From RGIG3002 sp964449325 (lineage in GTDB: Bacteria > Bacillota > Clostridia > Lachnospirales > Lachnospiraceae), in contig CAYUYJ010000001.1 of the NCBI GenBank assembly GCA_964449325.1, positions 124,001 through 188,000 on the forward strand: a stretch of DNA of 64,000 nucleotides. The letters are read 5' to 3'. Below the pieces are notes generated by a model, which ran no database searches, was not told the DNA's origin, and saw nothing but the letters and a program-made list of their open reading frames with translations. The translations under genes and the position numbers were made by a program. Shown here piece after piece: positions 27,407 through 36,404 of the stretch (the first letter of the stretch is position 1; the number at the start of each line of letters is the position of its first letter).

Positions 27407-28494
27407 ATTTCCTCCATATACTGCTTCCATTCCGAAGCAATCAATTCAACACTTGCTTTCTTTCCTATTTCTGCCGCTGCCATGCCAAGCTTTCCTGCAA
27501 ATTCCGGATTTTCAATCAGACGATTGATTGCCTCTGCCATCGCGTCCACGTCTCCCACAGGAACAAGCAGACCGTTTTCTTCCGGTGTAATGACCATTGC
27601 CGGTCCTCCGGGCGGACAGTCCGTCGCCACCAACGGCAGACCTAACGCCATTGCCTCTAACATAGCATTGGGCATTCCTTCATAATCGGATGAATAAGCT
27701 GCCAGCGCACCATTAATCATATCCTTCTCCAGTCTTTCACTGGAGCCCATAAGAAATACATAGCCCTCTGCCTTTTTCTCATGAATCAGCATTTCCAGTT
27801 TTTCCTTTGTCCCATCAGAAGAATCCGGTCCGAAAATTTTGAGCACATAGTCCGGATGCTTTTCGTGCACTTTGCAAAATGCTTCAATCAGCATCAACTG
27901 ATTCTTAAAATCCACCAGCCTTCCCGAGTGCACTACCGCCTTTTCCCGCTCTGCCGGTATCGGATTCCCAATAAAATTAGGATTAATAGGATTTAAAATC
28001 ACCTTGGATTTCTTTGTAATATAGTCGGGAAAGAAATCTCTTTGAGCCGGTGTCTGGAACACGCAACCCGCTGCAAGACGGAACAAAATCGGAATCTGTA
28101 TTTTATCCGATAAAAAATCATAATTGCCAACAGGATTGATCCGTACGGAAATTAAAACCGGCATCTTCAGTCCTATGGTCGCAGTCAGGGCGCGGTAATT
28201 TGCTTTTCTTGCAAAAGCAACTACAATATCCGGTTTTGTCTGCTTCAAAAAGTGGCGCAGATTAAAAATACGTGCCACAAATTTGCCGATTCTGCCGTAC
28301 TTTTCCTGTTTTTTTGAAAGTCCCACATGTACACGCTTAATGTGGCTGTCTATGACGTATTCGTCCTCTCCCTGCCACTCTGTGGCAATATACACTTCAT
28401 AGCCCCACTCTGTAAACTGTCCTGCCAGAACCGAAACAACCCGTTCCGCACCGCCCCGCTCCAGACAGTTCAAGTGAAATACAATTCTGTTCAT
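27367..28494 (-). CDS. GT4 glycosyltransferase
   Basis: A 375-residue GT-B protein starting MNRIVFHLNCLERGGAERV. The GT4 motif SSDYEGMPNAMLEAMALGLPL is near residues 264-284, followed by VATDCPPGGPAMVI. It shares the same plan and several blocks (FQTPAQRDFFP, VILNPINPNF) with the protein at 24418. An AAAGGA ribosome binding site precedes the ATG. The neighbours are another GT4 upstream and an AsnB-like gene downstream, overlapping its end. Retaining transferase of unknown donor. Confidence 0.87.
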   Translation of the reverse strand: MNRIVFHLNCLERGGAERVVSVLAGQFTEWGYEVYIATEWQGEDEYVIDSHIKRVHVGLSKKQEKYGRIGKFVARIFNLRHFLKQTKPDIVVAFARKANYRALTATIGLKMPVLISVRINPVGNYDFLSDKIQIPILFRLAAGCVFQTPAQRDFFPDYITKKSKVILNPINPNFIGNPIPAEREKAVVHSGRLVDFKNQLMLIEAFCKVHEKHPDYVLKIFGPDSSDGTKEKLEMLIHEKKAEGYVFLMGSSERLEKDMINGALAAYSSDYEGMPNAMLEAMALGLPLVATDCPPGGPAMVITPEENGLLVPVGDVDAMAEAINRLIENPEFAGKLGMAAAEIGKKASVELIASEWKQYMEEICAEYAGSSRKKV

Positions 28495-28510
28495 TTTTAT
28501 TCCTTTCAGC

Positions 28511-29674
28511 TTACCCTTCCAACAGTTTATCTATATTGGCAACATACGCCTCCATGCTGAAGCTTTCTGCTCTTTCCGGTGCTTTTTCCCTGTAATAAGA
28601 ATATCGCTCCGCCTGCGTCAACATCTTTTCAAGCTCCACTGCAAAAATTTCCTCTTCCTTGGTGAATTGTGCGGCATTCAAATTTTTTTCTCCTGTAAAT
28701 ACCGGAGTAATCACCCCATAATCCCCCACATAAACTTCATCCTGCTTTTCACATTCCTGATAATTTTCATGAAGAATTTCCGCCGGCCCGGTCTTACAGT
28801 TCACACTGACAGCCGGCAGTCCGCATGCCATTGCTTCAATCAGGGCATTGGGAAACCCTTCGCTTTCCGAAGTCAAAGCATAAACATCCGCTTTTTTCAA
28901 AAGTGCAAAGGGATTTTTCAAAACTCCCGTAAACAGCACATCCTGAGCCACTCCAAGTTCATCTGCCAGTTTCATATACTCTGTATATTGTCCTTCTCCG
29001 ATAATCATCAAACGGCAATCCGGCAGCTTCTTTTTCAGAAGAAAAAAACTTTTTAAAAGATGCCAAAAACATTTTAAGTCATCCTCACGTCCCATAGACG
29101 CAATCAACTTCCCCGGTCTTTCCAAAAACTGCGTAAAACTCTCATCAGGCTTTTCCTCTGCCAGCTTGCGAATTTCTGCTATATCACAAGGATTATACAA
29201 AACGGCGGACGATTTTGTCCCGAAAAGCCGGTTAATATCCTCCTCCATCACCTTCGTACAACTTACCACCTTATCCGCATACTTACAAATCAGCTTCATT
29301 TTTCCTGTTTCCTGAAGCACTCCATATCCTCGGATACCTGTCCAAACCTCCTCGTTACATTTCGACAACACATTGGCAATATTGGCAGTCACTCCAAAAC
29401 TATAGCTGATATCAATCGCCAGTTCTCTCTTTAGCTTCTTTAACCGCCGCACTCTTTTCCCCAGATTGAAAACCTTTCCGATTTTTCCTTCTACCGCTCC
29501 CAAATCCAGATTTATCAATTTCACACCGGTTACATCATATATTTTATCTTTATCACTGAAAATAACCAGATACACCTCATGGGTATCTTTTAAAAGCTTT
29601 GCCGTCAATGCACAAATCCGCTCAAATCCGCCCTGATGTAACATCGGCACAAGCAGCATGATTTTTTTTCTCAT
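28511..29674 (-). CDS. GT4 glycosyltransferase
   Basis: A 387-residue GT-B protein with MLLVPMLHQGGFERICAL at the start and SESEGFPNALIEAMACGLPAV at about residues 265-285. The C-terminal domain includes GREDDLKCFWHLLKSF, a usual position for the phosphate-binding Arg/Lys pair. Its first four bases overlap the upstream GT4 stop (29671-29674), so the two are probably translated together. Middle of a four-member GT4 series. Donor sugar not predictable. Confidence 0.86.
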   Translation of the reverse strand: MRKKIMLLVPMLHQGGFERICALTAKLLKDTHEVYLVIFSDKDKIYDVTGVKLINLDLGAVEGKIGKVFNLGKRVRRLKKLKRELAIDISYSFGVTANIANVLSKCNEEVWTGIRGYGVLQETGKMKLICKYADKVVSCTKVMEEDINRLFGTKSSAVLYNPCDIAEIRKLAEEKPDESFTQFLERPGKLIASMGREDDLKCFWHLLKSFFLLKKKLPDCRLMIIGEGQYTEYMKLADELGVAQDVLFTGVLKNPFALLKKADVYALTSESEGFPNALIEAMACGLPAVSVNCKTGPAEILHENYQECEKQDEVYVGDYGVITPVFTGEKNLNAAQFTKEEEIFAVELEKMLTQAERYSYYREKAPERAESFSMEAYVANIDKLLEG

Positions 29675-30792
29675 AAATAACTTTCCTCTCCGGTTAAATA
29701 GAACTGCTCATACTGTTTCGCCTGCATTTTTACGTCAAAACCGGCTGCCGCAATCTGTTCATACATGTCTTCTCTTTCATATTTCGCATGCTTCAATACA
29801 AAATCCGCCCATTCCTCCGGCCTGTCCTCAATGCTTTTATAGGTAACAAGGTCGGTAATCTGTACCTCACGGGCAATCGTATCGGATATCAGACACCGAA
29901 GTCCCGCACTCTGCGCCTCCACTACAGTTCCCGGAAGCCCCTCAAAACGGGAGGGAAATACAAAGAAATCCATTGCCTGATAATAGTCCCAGGTTTCCTT
30001 CTGATTTCCGAAAAAGAAAACTTTTTTCTCAATACCGAGAGAAACGGCAGTAATCTTCATCTCCTTCATTAAGTCTCCTTCCCCAAGCAGAAACAAAACC
30101 GCATCTTCTCTTTTCTCTGCTATTTTCGCAAAGACCCGCAGCAGATATTCATGGTTTTTGGCATAGTGAAATCTACCCACATGCCCGATTACAAATTTAT
30201 CTTCTACGTCCAAAGCACTCCGCATCCTGTCCCGCACTCTTTTCCGGTAACGGAAGGGCGCAACCTCAATGGCATTGGGAATGATTTTGACCTTTCCCGA
30301 CAAGGTATTTTTACTTCCAAATACCGCCTCTGCCGCCAGGCCCGAACAGGCAAACATATAATCGCATCTACGTTTTAACGGCTTTCTTATCCACAGAGTG
30401 ATTCTTCCTTTTATACCTTTATCCACACCTGCACTTCTGGCATGGGCAATGGTCATTGGTATCCCGCTTTTTTTCGCTATAGGCAGATAAATCGCCGCCG
30501 TACTTGTCATATGTCCGTGTACCGCCTGAAATTCATGATGTTCCTCAAAGAAGCGGCATAATGCCTTCTTGTATTTAGAAAGGTTATATAATTTAAAACG
30601 GGGAACACGGAATATCCGCCCTCCCAATCTTCTTATTTCATCCTCATAATATCCCTGTTCTGTCTGATGCACAAGGAAATCAAATTGTACTTTTTCCCGG
30701 TTGATATGCCGGTAAATATCCATAATCCGGCTTTCCGCCCCGCCTAGGTTCGTGCTGCCGAGTACATGTAATATTCTGATTGGTTCTGCCAT
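29671..30792 (-). CDS. GT4 glycosyltransferase, EpsF-like
   Basis: A 373-residue GT-B protein. It opens PIRILHVLGSTNLGGAESRIMD, the N-terminal pattern of EpsF/CapM-type transferases, and has FPSRFEGLPGTVVEAQSAGL from about residue 275. VIGHVGRFHYAKNHEYLL near residue 200 marks the start of the donor domain. AAGGAG lies upstream of the ATG. It is the first of four GT4 genes in tandem, following a DUF2334 gene. A step in repeat-unit assembly is likely; sugar and linkage are unknown. Confidence 0.87.
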   Translation of the reverse strand: MAEPIRILHVLGSTNLGGAESRIMDIYRHINREKVQFDFLVHQTEQGYYEDEIRRLGGRIFRVPRFKLYNLSKYKKALCRFFEEHHEFQAVHGHMTSTAAIYLPIAKKSGIPMTIAHARSAGVDKGIKGRITLWIRKPLKRRCDYMFACSGLAAEAVFGSKNTLSGKVKIIPNAIEVAPFRYRKRVRDRMRSALDVEDKFVIGHVGRFHYAKNHEYLLRVFAKIAEKREDAVLFLLGEGDLMKEMKITAVSLGIEKKVFFFGNQKETWDYYQAMDFFVFPSRFEGLPGTVVEAQSAGLRCLISDTIAREVQITDLVTYKSIEDRPEEWADFVLKHAKYEREDMYEQIAAAGFDVKMQAKQYEQFYLTGEESYL

Positions 30793-30841
30793 ACTTCTCC
30801 TTTCCGGCTTCCCAAAATACTTTTTCCTATGTAATAAAGTT

Positions 30842-31582
30842 TTATCGGTTTCTGATTGACGTCAGGAAGAATTTCAGTTTGGCAAGCAAATATTCTCTTG
30901 CCCTGCCAAAGCCGTTCCTCTTTACCGGTTCAGCCTCCAAATATTCGGAATAAGAAATCATATCCTTCCCATGCTCTTCAAATATTTTTTTGTACCGCTC
31001 CTTATCCGCTTCCGTTACCGTGTTGGCATGAAGCACCATGGTAGTATAGCCCTCTTTCTTCTTCAGGCTTCCGTTTAGTCGAAACGAAATCGGATAGAAT
31101 ATCATTCCTCTGTATATATAGGGTCTTTTCCCATATCCATCGGTCATGATGGTAAATCCAAGCTCTTTTAATGCCTGTATCGTATATTTGTCATAGGAAT
31201 GCGCCGGAGCCATGAAAATATCCGTCTCAATTCCGTTTTTACGAAGAATTTCTTTTCCCTTTTCCAGTTTTTTTCGCTGGTCTATATAAGAGATTCCGGC
31301 GAACTCCGAAAAGTTGTTCAGAGGGAAAATTCCTCCTTTTTCAGTCCCGTACAGGTGATGGCAGCCATGCATGGCAAGACAATAGCCTTCTTCCTTAAGC
31401 TTTCTCATTTCCTCATAAAAATCCTCATGAGGCTCGTCCTTCATTAAGTTTGCATCCTTATTGTCCGGTACAATACCAAGCAGCGGTGTAATTCCTGCCT
31501 TTTTGAACAATTCCTGAAAAAAGCGGAAATTCTCCCAGTTCATATCCAGGGTAATGTCATCCATTCTGACTGCAATTTTCAT
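30842..31582 (-). CDS. DUF2334 polysaccharide deacetylase-like protein
   Basis: A 246-residue protein of the NodB-related DUF2334 family. MDDIT at 7-11 supplies the metal/catalytic Asp pair, MHGCHH at 71-76 the metal His residues, and PAHSYD at 126-131 a further conserved His/Asp. No signal peptide is visible, so it appears cytoplasmic, unlike secreted peptidoglycan deacetylases. It may remove N-acetyl or O-acetyl groups from a lipid-linked intermediate, by family analogy. It lies between the epimerase and GT4 genes. Substrate unproven. Confidence 0.75.
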   Translation of the reverse strand: MKIAVRMDDITLDMNWENFRFFQELFKKAGITPLLGIVPDNKDANLMKDEPHEDFYEEMRKLKEEGYCLAMHGCHHLYGTEKGGIFPLNNFSEFAGISYIDQRKKLEKGKEILRKNGIETDIFMAPAHSYDKYTIQALKELGFTIMTDGYGKRPYIYRGMIFYPISFRLNGSLKKKEGYTTMVLHANTVTEADKERYKKIFEEHGKDMISYSEYLEAEPVKRNGFGRAREYLLAKLKFFLTSIRNR

Positions 31583-31603
31583 ACTCTACCTCTTCCTAAT
31601 TTA

Positions 31604-32578
31604 TCACAGGTTCTCCTTATACCACTCGATAGCTAATGCAATTCCTGTTTTGAAATCATATTCCGGGTCATAGCCTAACAGTTTTCTTGCCTTGGAAATG
31701 TCTGCGTTGGAATGCTTGATGTCTCCTGCACGGTCCGGTCCGAAATTAGGCTCTACCTCTTTTCCTAAAGCCTTACACAAATCATAATAAATATCAATCA
31801 AATATTCCCTTCCGCCGTAAGCAATATTAAATGCATTTCCCGCTGCTTCCGAAGGGGCAAGACAAGCCTTCAGGTTGGCCTCGATTACATTATCAATATA
31901 AGTAAAGTCTCTGGACTGCTTTCCGTCTCCGTTAATGGTCGGTGTTTCCCCGCTTAACAGCTGTCTGATAAACTTCGGCAGTACGGCAGCATAAGCTCCC
32001 TCCGGATCCTGTCTTCTGCCGAATACATTGAAATAACGCATCGCATAAGTATCCAGCCCGTACAGCTTTTTATACAGCTTCCCGTATTCTTCATCTACTC
32101 TTTTTGTCAAAGCATAAGGAGAAAGCAGATTTCCTTCCTGCCCTTCCACCTTCGGCAGAATCGGATGGTCTCCGTATACTGAGGAACTGGAAGCAAACAC
32201 AAATTTTTTAACCTTGTTTTGTCTTGCCGCCTCCATCATATTAAGAGTACCACGAATGTTAATCTCTTCATACAAAAGCGGCATCTCAATACTTCTCGGC
32301 ACACTGCCCCATGCTGCCTGATGCAGAACGTAATCCACACCCTTACATGCTTCCATACAGGTATCCAAATCCCGGATATCTCCTTTGATAAAGGTATAAT
32401 TGGGTCTGTCCATGAACAAATCTACATTTTCCTGTTTTCCGGTAGACAAATTATCCAGACAACGCACCTGATACCCCATATCCGTCAAAGCCTCACAAAG
32501 ATTAGAGCCGATAAAACCTGCCCCTCCTGTTACGAGAAACACACTGTTTTCGTCAAATTTTAAATGTTTATAACCCAT
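31604..32578 (-). CDS. UDP-N-acetylhexosamine 4-epimerase, WbpP/TviC-like
   Basis: A 324-residue extended SDR enzyme. VTGGAGFIGS at 16-25 binds NAD; SSSSVYG at about 130-136 and YxxxK (Tyr155, Lys159) form the catalytic set. WGSVPRS at 90-96 is the stretch seen in WbpP-type epimerases acting on N-acetylated substrates. It would interconvert UDP-GlcNAc and UDP-GalNAc, or the corresponding uronic acids. Together with the dehydrogenase at 33962, separated by one gene, it mirrors the WbpO/WbpP and TviB/TviC pairs and should give UDP-GalNAcA. Confidence 0.85.
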   Translation of the reverse strand: MGYKHLKFDENSVFLVTGGAGFIGSNLCEALTDMGYQVRCLDNLSTGKQENVDLFMDRPNYTFIKGDIRDLDTCMEACKGVDYVLHQAAWGSVPRSIEMPLLYEEINIRGTLNMMEAARQNKVKKFVFASSSSVYGDHPILPKVEGQEGNLLSPYALTKRVDEEYGKLYKKLYGLDTYAMRYFNVFGRRQDPEGAYAAVLPKFIRQLLSGETPTINGDGKQSRDFTYIDNVIEANLKACLAPSEAAGNAFNIAYGGREYLIDIYYDLCKALGKEVEPNFGPDRAGDIKHSNADISKARKLLGYDPEYDFKTGIALAIEWYKENL

Positions 32579-33959
32579 GATTTTTTCTTCCTTTCCTCAA
32601 GCGCCATAGTTCTGCCAATAAGAGAAGTGCGCTAATGTATATAAATGCCATATTATAAATCATATATCTTGACAGGCACATAATCGTCATTGCCACAGCC
32701 GCCACATTTCCGGCAGTCAAAAGAGCCGTTACCGCAAGAAACTTCACTGCCTTGCTTTCTTTCTCCTTCCGGTACAGATAAACTCCCGCACCGATTAAAA
32801 CCAGATAGCCCAAAAAAGAAGGAATATTAAAGAGCGGGTGTACAAAGGCGACGGTTCTTATCAGCCCCACTGCCACATTGCGTAAGTAATGAGAAAACCA
32901 TGCACCCATACATTCCGGCAAAAGTTCCTTGGTCATGCTTGAAGCAAGGCTGTCCACGCGCAGGCACTTTTCCATATAATCGGTAATGCCTTCCTCGCTT
33001 TCTGCAAATTGCTGCAGCGTAGGATAAATGGCAAAATCTTTAATATCATCATGCATATCCGAATAAAAGCCCGCTTCCTTGGTAAAGCTTTCCGGTGCAT
33101 CCTTATAAAGCATATGACCGCTCTCAGCAATATCGTAAATTTCATAAAAAAGCTGTCGCAGTTTCTCATCCCCGATTGCTTCTCCGGCATTTTTATCCGT
33201 CACATAAATCACATTGGAAAGTATCGTTACATCTCCATAGGTTGTGCCGGTATAGATACCGTTAACAATCCGGTTATAGCTGTTTACAAATCCGGTCTGC
33301 AAAAGAAGTGTCCCCACAAACAGAAGTACCATCCCGCAAACCTTTTTCCAATCCTTTTCTTTTATCCGAAGAACCACTGCCGTAATCAGCCATGCAATCA
33401 AAGTCACAATCATCTGACCCCGTGTAATCGACAGCAAAAAAGCCAGTAGCAGGGAAATCCCCAAATTTCTCCCCTTATTCTGTTCCTCCCATACCGCTCT
33501 TAACAGATACAGCATATACAGATTATATAGGGATAACGTTACCCCTTCGGAAATCATTGCATTGGACAAAATAATTCCGGAGGAGGCAAAAAACGGCGTT
33601 ACCACATAGGGAAGCAGCATACAGAGCACGGTCAGATAAAGCACCGCTTTCTCCCGGAATTTGAAGCCGATATAAACGGCTGTCCGGTACACCGCAAACA
33701 CAGCAAAAGCATTTTGCAAAAGTCCCAGTACGAAAAAGCCCTTATCCTTAAAAAGTGTCGTCACCACGTTCAGCAAAAGGGCATAGCCCGGCTCCCGTGA
33801 GGGATACATTTTCAGGTAGCTTTCCGTATCCGGATAAGTTTTTACACCGCCTATGGAAAAAATACCCGCAAATACCACGATAAGGAACAGTAAGACTGCC
33901 CCTTTTCGTAATTGATCCTGATTCTGTTGTTTGTTTTTTCTTTTCAAACCGTCTGTCAA
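32568..33959 (-). CDS. multi-pass membrane protein, possible GT-C-type glycosyltransferase
   Basis: A 463-residue protein with about ten hydrophobic segments and a soluble loop around residues 245-330 rich in acidic residues. After the first helix it reads YPDTESYLKMYPSREPGY; an acidic pair in the first outside loop is typical of GT-C enzymes and polymerases. The start is TTG at 33959, with GGAG nine bases upstream; no ATG occurs until residue 51, beyond the first helix. It lies between the dehydrogenase (two-base gap) and the epimerase (11-base overlap). I cannot name the family with confidence. Confidence 0.6.
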   Translation of the reverse strand: MTDGLKRKNKQQNQDQLRKGAVLLFLIVVFAGIFSIGGVKTYPDTESYLKMYPSREPGYALLLNVVTTLFKDKGFFVLGLLQNAFAVFAVYRTAVYIGFKFREKAVLYLTVLCMLLPYVVTPFFASSGIILSNAMISEGVTLSLYNLYMLYLLRAVWEEQNKGRNLGISLLLAFLLSITRGQMIVTLIAWLITAVVLRIKEKDWKKVCGMVLLFVGTLLLQTGFVNSYNRIVNGIYTGTTYGDVTILSNVIYVTDKNAGEAIGDEKLRQLFYEIYDIAESGHMLYKDAPESFTKEAGFYSDMHDDIKDFAIYPTLQQFAESEEGITDYMEKCLRVDSLASSMTKELLPECMGAWFSHYLRNVAVGLIRTVAFVHPLFNIPSFLGYLVLIGAGVYLYRKEKESKAVKFLAVTALLTAGNVAAVAMTIMCLSRYMIYNMAFIYISALLLLAELWRLRKGRKNHGL

Positions 33960-33961
33960 TT

Positions 33962-35278
33962 TTATAATCTCCAGTACAAATAGTCATCGGTTTCAAATTC
34001 TTTACGATTCAAAAGTCCCTTAATATCTACCAGTACTTTTTTTGTATTTCCTGTCTTGAAAAACTGATTCAGTTCTGCTTTTCCAAGCTTCTTAAACTCC
34101 TCATGGGCAACGGCAAGTACGACCGCATCCATCTCTTTGATAGCTTCCATATCGGTAAATTTCACGCCATACAAACGCTCTGCTTCTCCGGCATCTGCCG
34201 TTTCATCCGAAATAAGCGGTGAAATTCCGTATTCCTTCAACTCCTTAACAATATCAATAATTTTTGTATTTCTGGTATCCGGACAGTTTTCCTTAAAGGT
34301 AAAGCCAAGAATGGCCACTTTTGCCCCTTTTACCGGAATATCCGCTTTAATCAGATTTTTCACAAGACTTTCTGCCACATATTTTCCCATATCGTCATTG
34401 ATCCGGCGTCCTGACAGAATAATCTGAGAATGATAACCAAGCTGTTCTGCCTTATAGGTCAGATAATAAGGGTCAACACCGATGCAGTGACCGCCTACCA
34501 GTCCAGGATAGAAGTTTAAAAAATTCCACTTCGTTCCTGCTGCTTTTAATACAGACTGGGTATCAATTCCCATTTTATTGAAAATAATGGAAAGTTCGTT
34601 CATAAATGCTATATTAATATCTCTCTGGCTGTTTTCGATTACTTTGGCTGCCTCTGCCACCTTAATGGATTCCGCACGATGCACCCCTGCTTCCACTACC
34701 AGCTCATAAACTTTTGCCACTTCGTCCAACGTTTCTTCATCCATGCCGGATACAATCTTGGTAATAGTCTCCAAACGATGTACCTTGTCCCCCGGATTGA
34801 TCCGTTCCGGCGAATAACCGATTTTAAAATCCACGCCACATTTCAAGCCGGATTCCTTCTCCAGAATCGGTACGCAGATATCCTCTGTTACCCCCGGATA
34901 TACCGTAGATTCAAATACTACAATAGAACCCTTTGTAAGGTTTTGTCCCAAAATACGGCTGGCTCCTTCTACCGGAGTCAAATCCGGTGTATGGTCATCA
35001 TTCACCGGTGTAGGTACGGCAACAATGTGGAATTTTGCCTCCTTCAATTTAGATGCATCAGCAGTAAATTCCACCGCTGTATTTTTGATAACCTCGTCGC
35101 CCACTTCCTTAGTAGGATCCACGCCGTTTTTGTAAAGTTCGATTTTAGCGGCATTTAAATCAAAACCTACCACCTTTACTTTTCTTGCGAAAGCAACCGC
35201 GATGGGCATTCCCACATAACCAAGGCCTACCAGTGAAATTTTTTCTTCGCCTTTTACGATTTTCTCATATAAACTCAT
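33962..35278 (-). CDS. UDP-N-acetylhexosamine 6-dehydrogenase, WbpO/TviB-like
   Basis: A 438-residue UDP-sugar dehydrogenase. GLGYVGMP (18-25) is the NAD fold, VPTPV and FESTVYPG are conserved, and GGHCIGVDPYYL carries the catalytic Cys265. IGYSPERINPGDK near residue 160 fits the WbpO/TviB/CapL branch that oxidises UDP-GlcNAc or UDP-GalNAc rather than UDP-Glc. With the neighbouring WbpP-like epimerase it should supply UDP-GalNAcA for the glycan. The preceding ribosome binding site is weak. UDP-ManNAc dehydrogenase is less likely because no UDP-GlcNAc 2-epimerase is present. Confidence 0.85.
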   Translation of the reverse strand: MSLYEKIVKGEEKISLVGLGYVGMPIAVAFARKVKVVGFDLNAAKIELYKNGVDPTKEVGDEVIKNTAVEFTADASKLKEAKFHIVAVPTPVNDDHTPDLTPVEGASRILGQNLTKGSIVVFESTVYPGVTEDICVPILEKESGLKCGVDFKIGYSPERINPGDKVHRLETITKIVSGMDEETLDEVAKVYELVVEAGVHRAESIKVAEAAKVIENSQRDINIAFMNELSIIFNKMGIDTQSVLKAAGTKWNFLNFYPGLVGGHCIGVDPYYLTYKAEQLGYHSQIILSGRRINDDMGKYVAESLVKNLIKADIPVKGAKVAILGFTFKENCPDTRNTKIIDIVKELKEYGISPLISDETADAGEAERLYGVKFTDMEAIKEMDAVVLAVAHEEFKKLGKAELNQFFKTGNTKKVLVDIKGLLNRKEFETDDYLYWRL

Positions 35279-35282
35279 TTTT

Positions 35283-36389
35283 TCATACCAAACCTTTCCC
35301 TATTATAGTTTCAATTTCCTGTATATAAACGGAAACAACATTTTTCCTGTCAAATTCCCGCCGCATCTTTCGTCTGCCTGCTTCTCCCATTTCCATTTTC
35401 TCATTATAACGCATTTTCAAGAAACGTTCCACTGCTCTTGTCAAATCTGCAGTATCATCCGGCTTTACCAGAAATCCGGTTACACCGTCCTCCACGATTT
35501 CCCTACAGCCGCTGATGTTGCTGGCAATCACTGCCCTTCCCGCCGCAGCCGCTTCCATACATACATTAGACATTCCTTCATGGAAGGAAGGATGAATCAG
35601 GCACTGGCATTTCTCCATAAAGGGACGAACATCCTCCTGCATTCCATGATAACATACAATGCCTTCTTTCGTAAGTTGCTCCAGCCTCTTTTGATAATCA
35701 TCTTCACAGAACCCCAATATATGGAATACGGTATTCGGATGTTCTTTTTTGATTGTTTCCGCCATCTCCAGAAAGTTTTCAATCCCCTTTGCTTTCTGTA
35801 CTCTGGAAATAAAGATAAATTCTACAGGTTTTTCCGCATCCGGGAAAGGGATTTTGTCATATTCCTCAATATTGACCCCGGAACCGCTTACCAGTTCATA
35901 CCTTCCTTTTCCAATCTTTGCATCGGCAAATACCTGTCTGTTTTCTTCATTTTGAAAAAAGACCTTTGTTACTTTGGACAGCCCCAGCCGATACAGCAGA
36001 AGTGACAGCCTCTTTAGCATGCCACCGCCTTCAATTGCCACGCCTAATCCTGTCACAGTGCATATATAAGGCACCTTTAATCCGACCGCTGCCATACCGC
36101 CATATACATTGGGCTTTATGGTATAAGTCAGCACCACATCCGGTTTTATCTGCTTTATGATTTTCCGATAGCCCGTAAGCAGTTTAAAATCATGAATCGG
36201 ATTGGTTCCGCGCCGTTCTACCGGCATATCGATTACCTCACAGCCAAGCTCTGTAAGCTTTTTCGTATCCTCCGTCACCGGAAGTACTGCCACAACCCGG
36301 TACTTTTCCTCCACAAGTCTCTTCACCAGTTCCTTACGGAAATTATAAATCGTAAGATTATGATTGACAATAAATAAAATCGTCTTCAT
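35283..36389 (-). CDS. PglA-like GT4 glycosyltransferase
   Basis: A 368-residue GT-B protein starting MKTILFIVNHNLTIYNFRK. The pattern YTIKPNVYGGMAA near residue 90 and GLGVAIEGGG near residue 120 resemble PglA/CapM/WbnE-type HexNAc transferases; EGMSNVCMEAAAAGRAVIAS is near residues 263-282. ATG at 36389 is used; the frame can begin at TTG 36398, only three bases from AGAGG, whereas the ATG is 12 bases away, so the start is uncertain. The gene follows a PglC-like priming enzyme, as PglA does in Campylobacter, so addition of the second sugar is a good guess. Confidence 0.82.
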   Translation of the reverse strand: MKTILFIVNHNLTIYNFRKELVKRLVEEKYRVVAVLPVTEDTKKLTELGCEVIDMPVERRGTNPIHDFKLLTGYRKIIKQIKPDVVLTYTIKPNVYGGMAAVGLKVPYICTVTGLGVAIEGGGMLKRLSLLLYRLGLSKVTKVFFQNEENRQVFADAKIGKGRYELVSGSGVNIEEYDKIPFPDAEKPVEFIFISRVQKAKGIENFLEMAETIKKEHPNTVFHILGFCEDDYQKRLEQLTKEGIVCYHGMQEDVRPFMEKCQCLIHPSFHEGMSNVCMEAAAAGRAVIASNISGCREIVEDGVTGFLVKPDDTADLTRAVERFLKMRYNEKMEMGEAGRRKMRREFDRKNVVSVYIQEIETIIGKGLV

Positions 36390-36404
36390 GGAATACAAAC
36401 GCCT

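Noticed and set aside
33962..35278. UDP-glucose 6-dehydrogenase
   Set aside because: Motifs and the linked WbpP-like epimerase fit the WbpO/TviB branch acting on N-acetylated sugars better.
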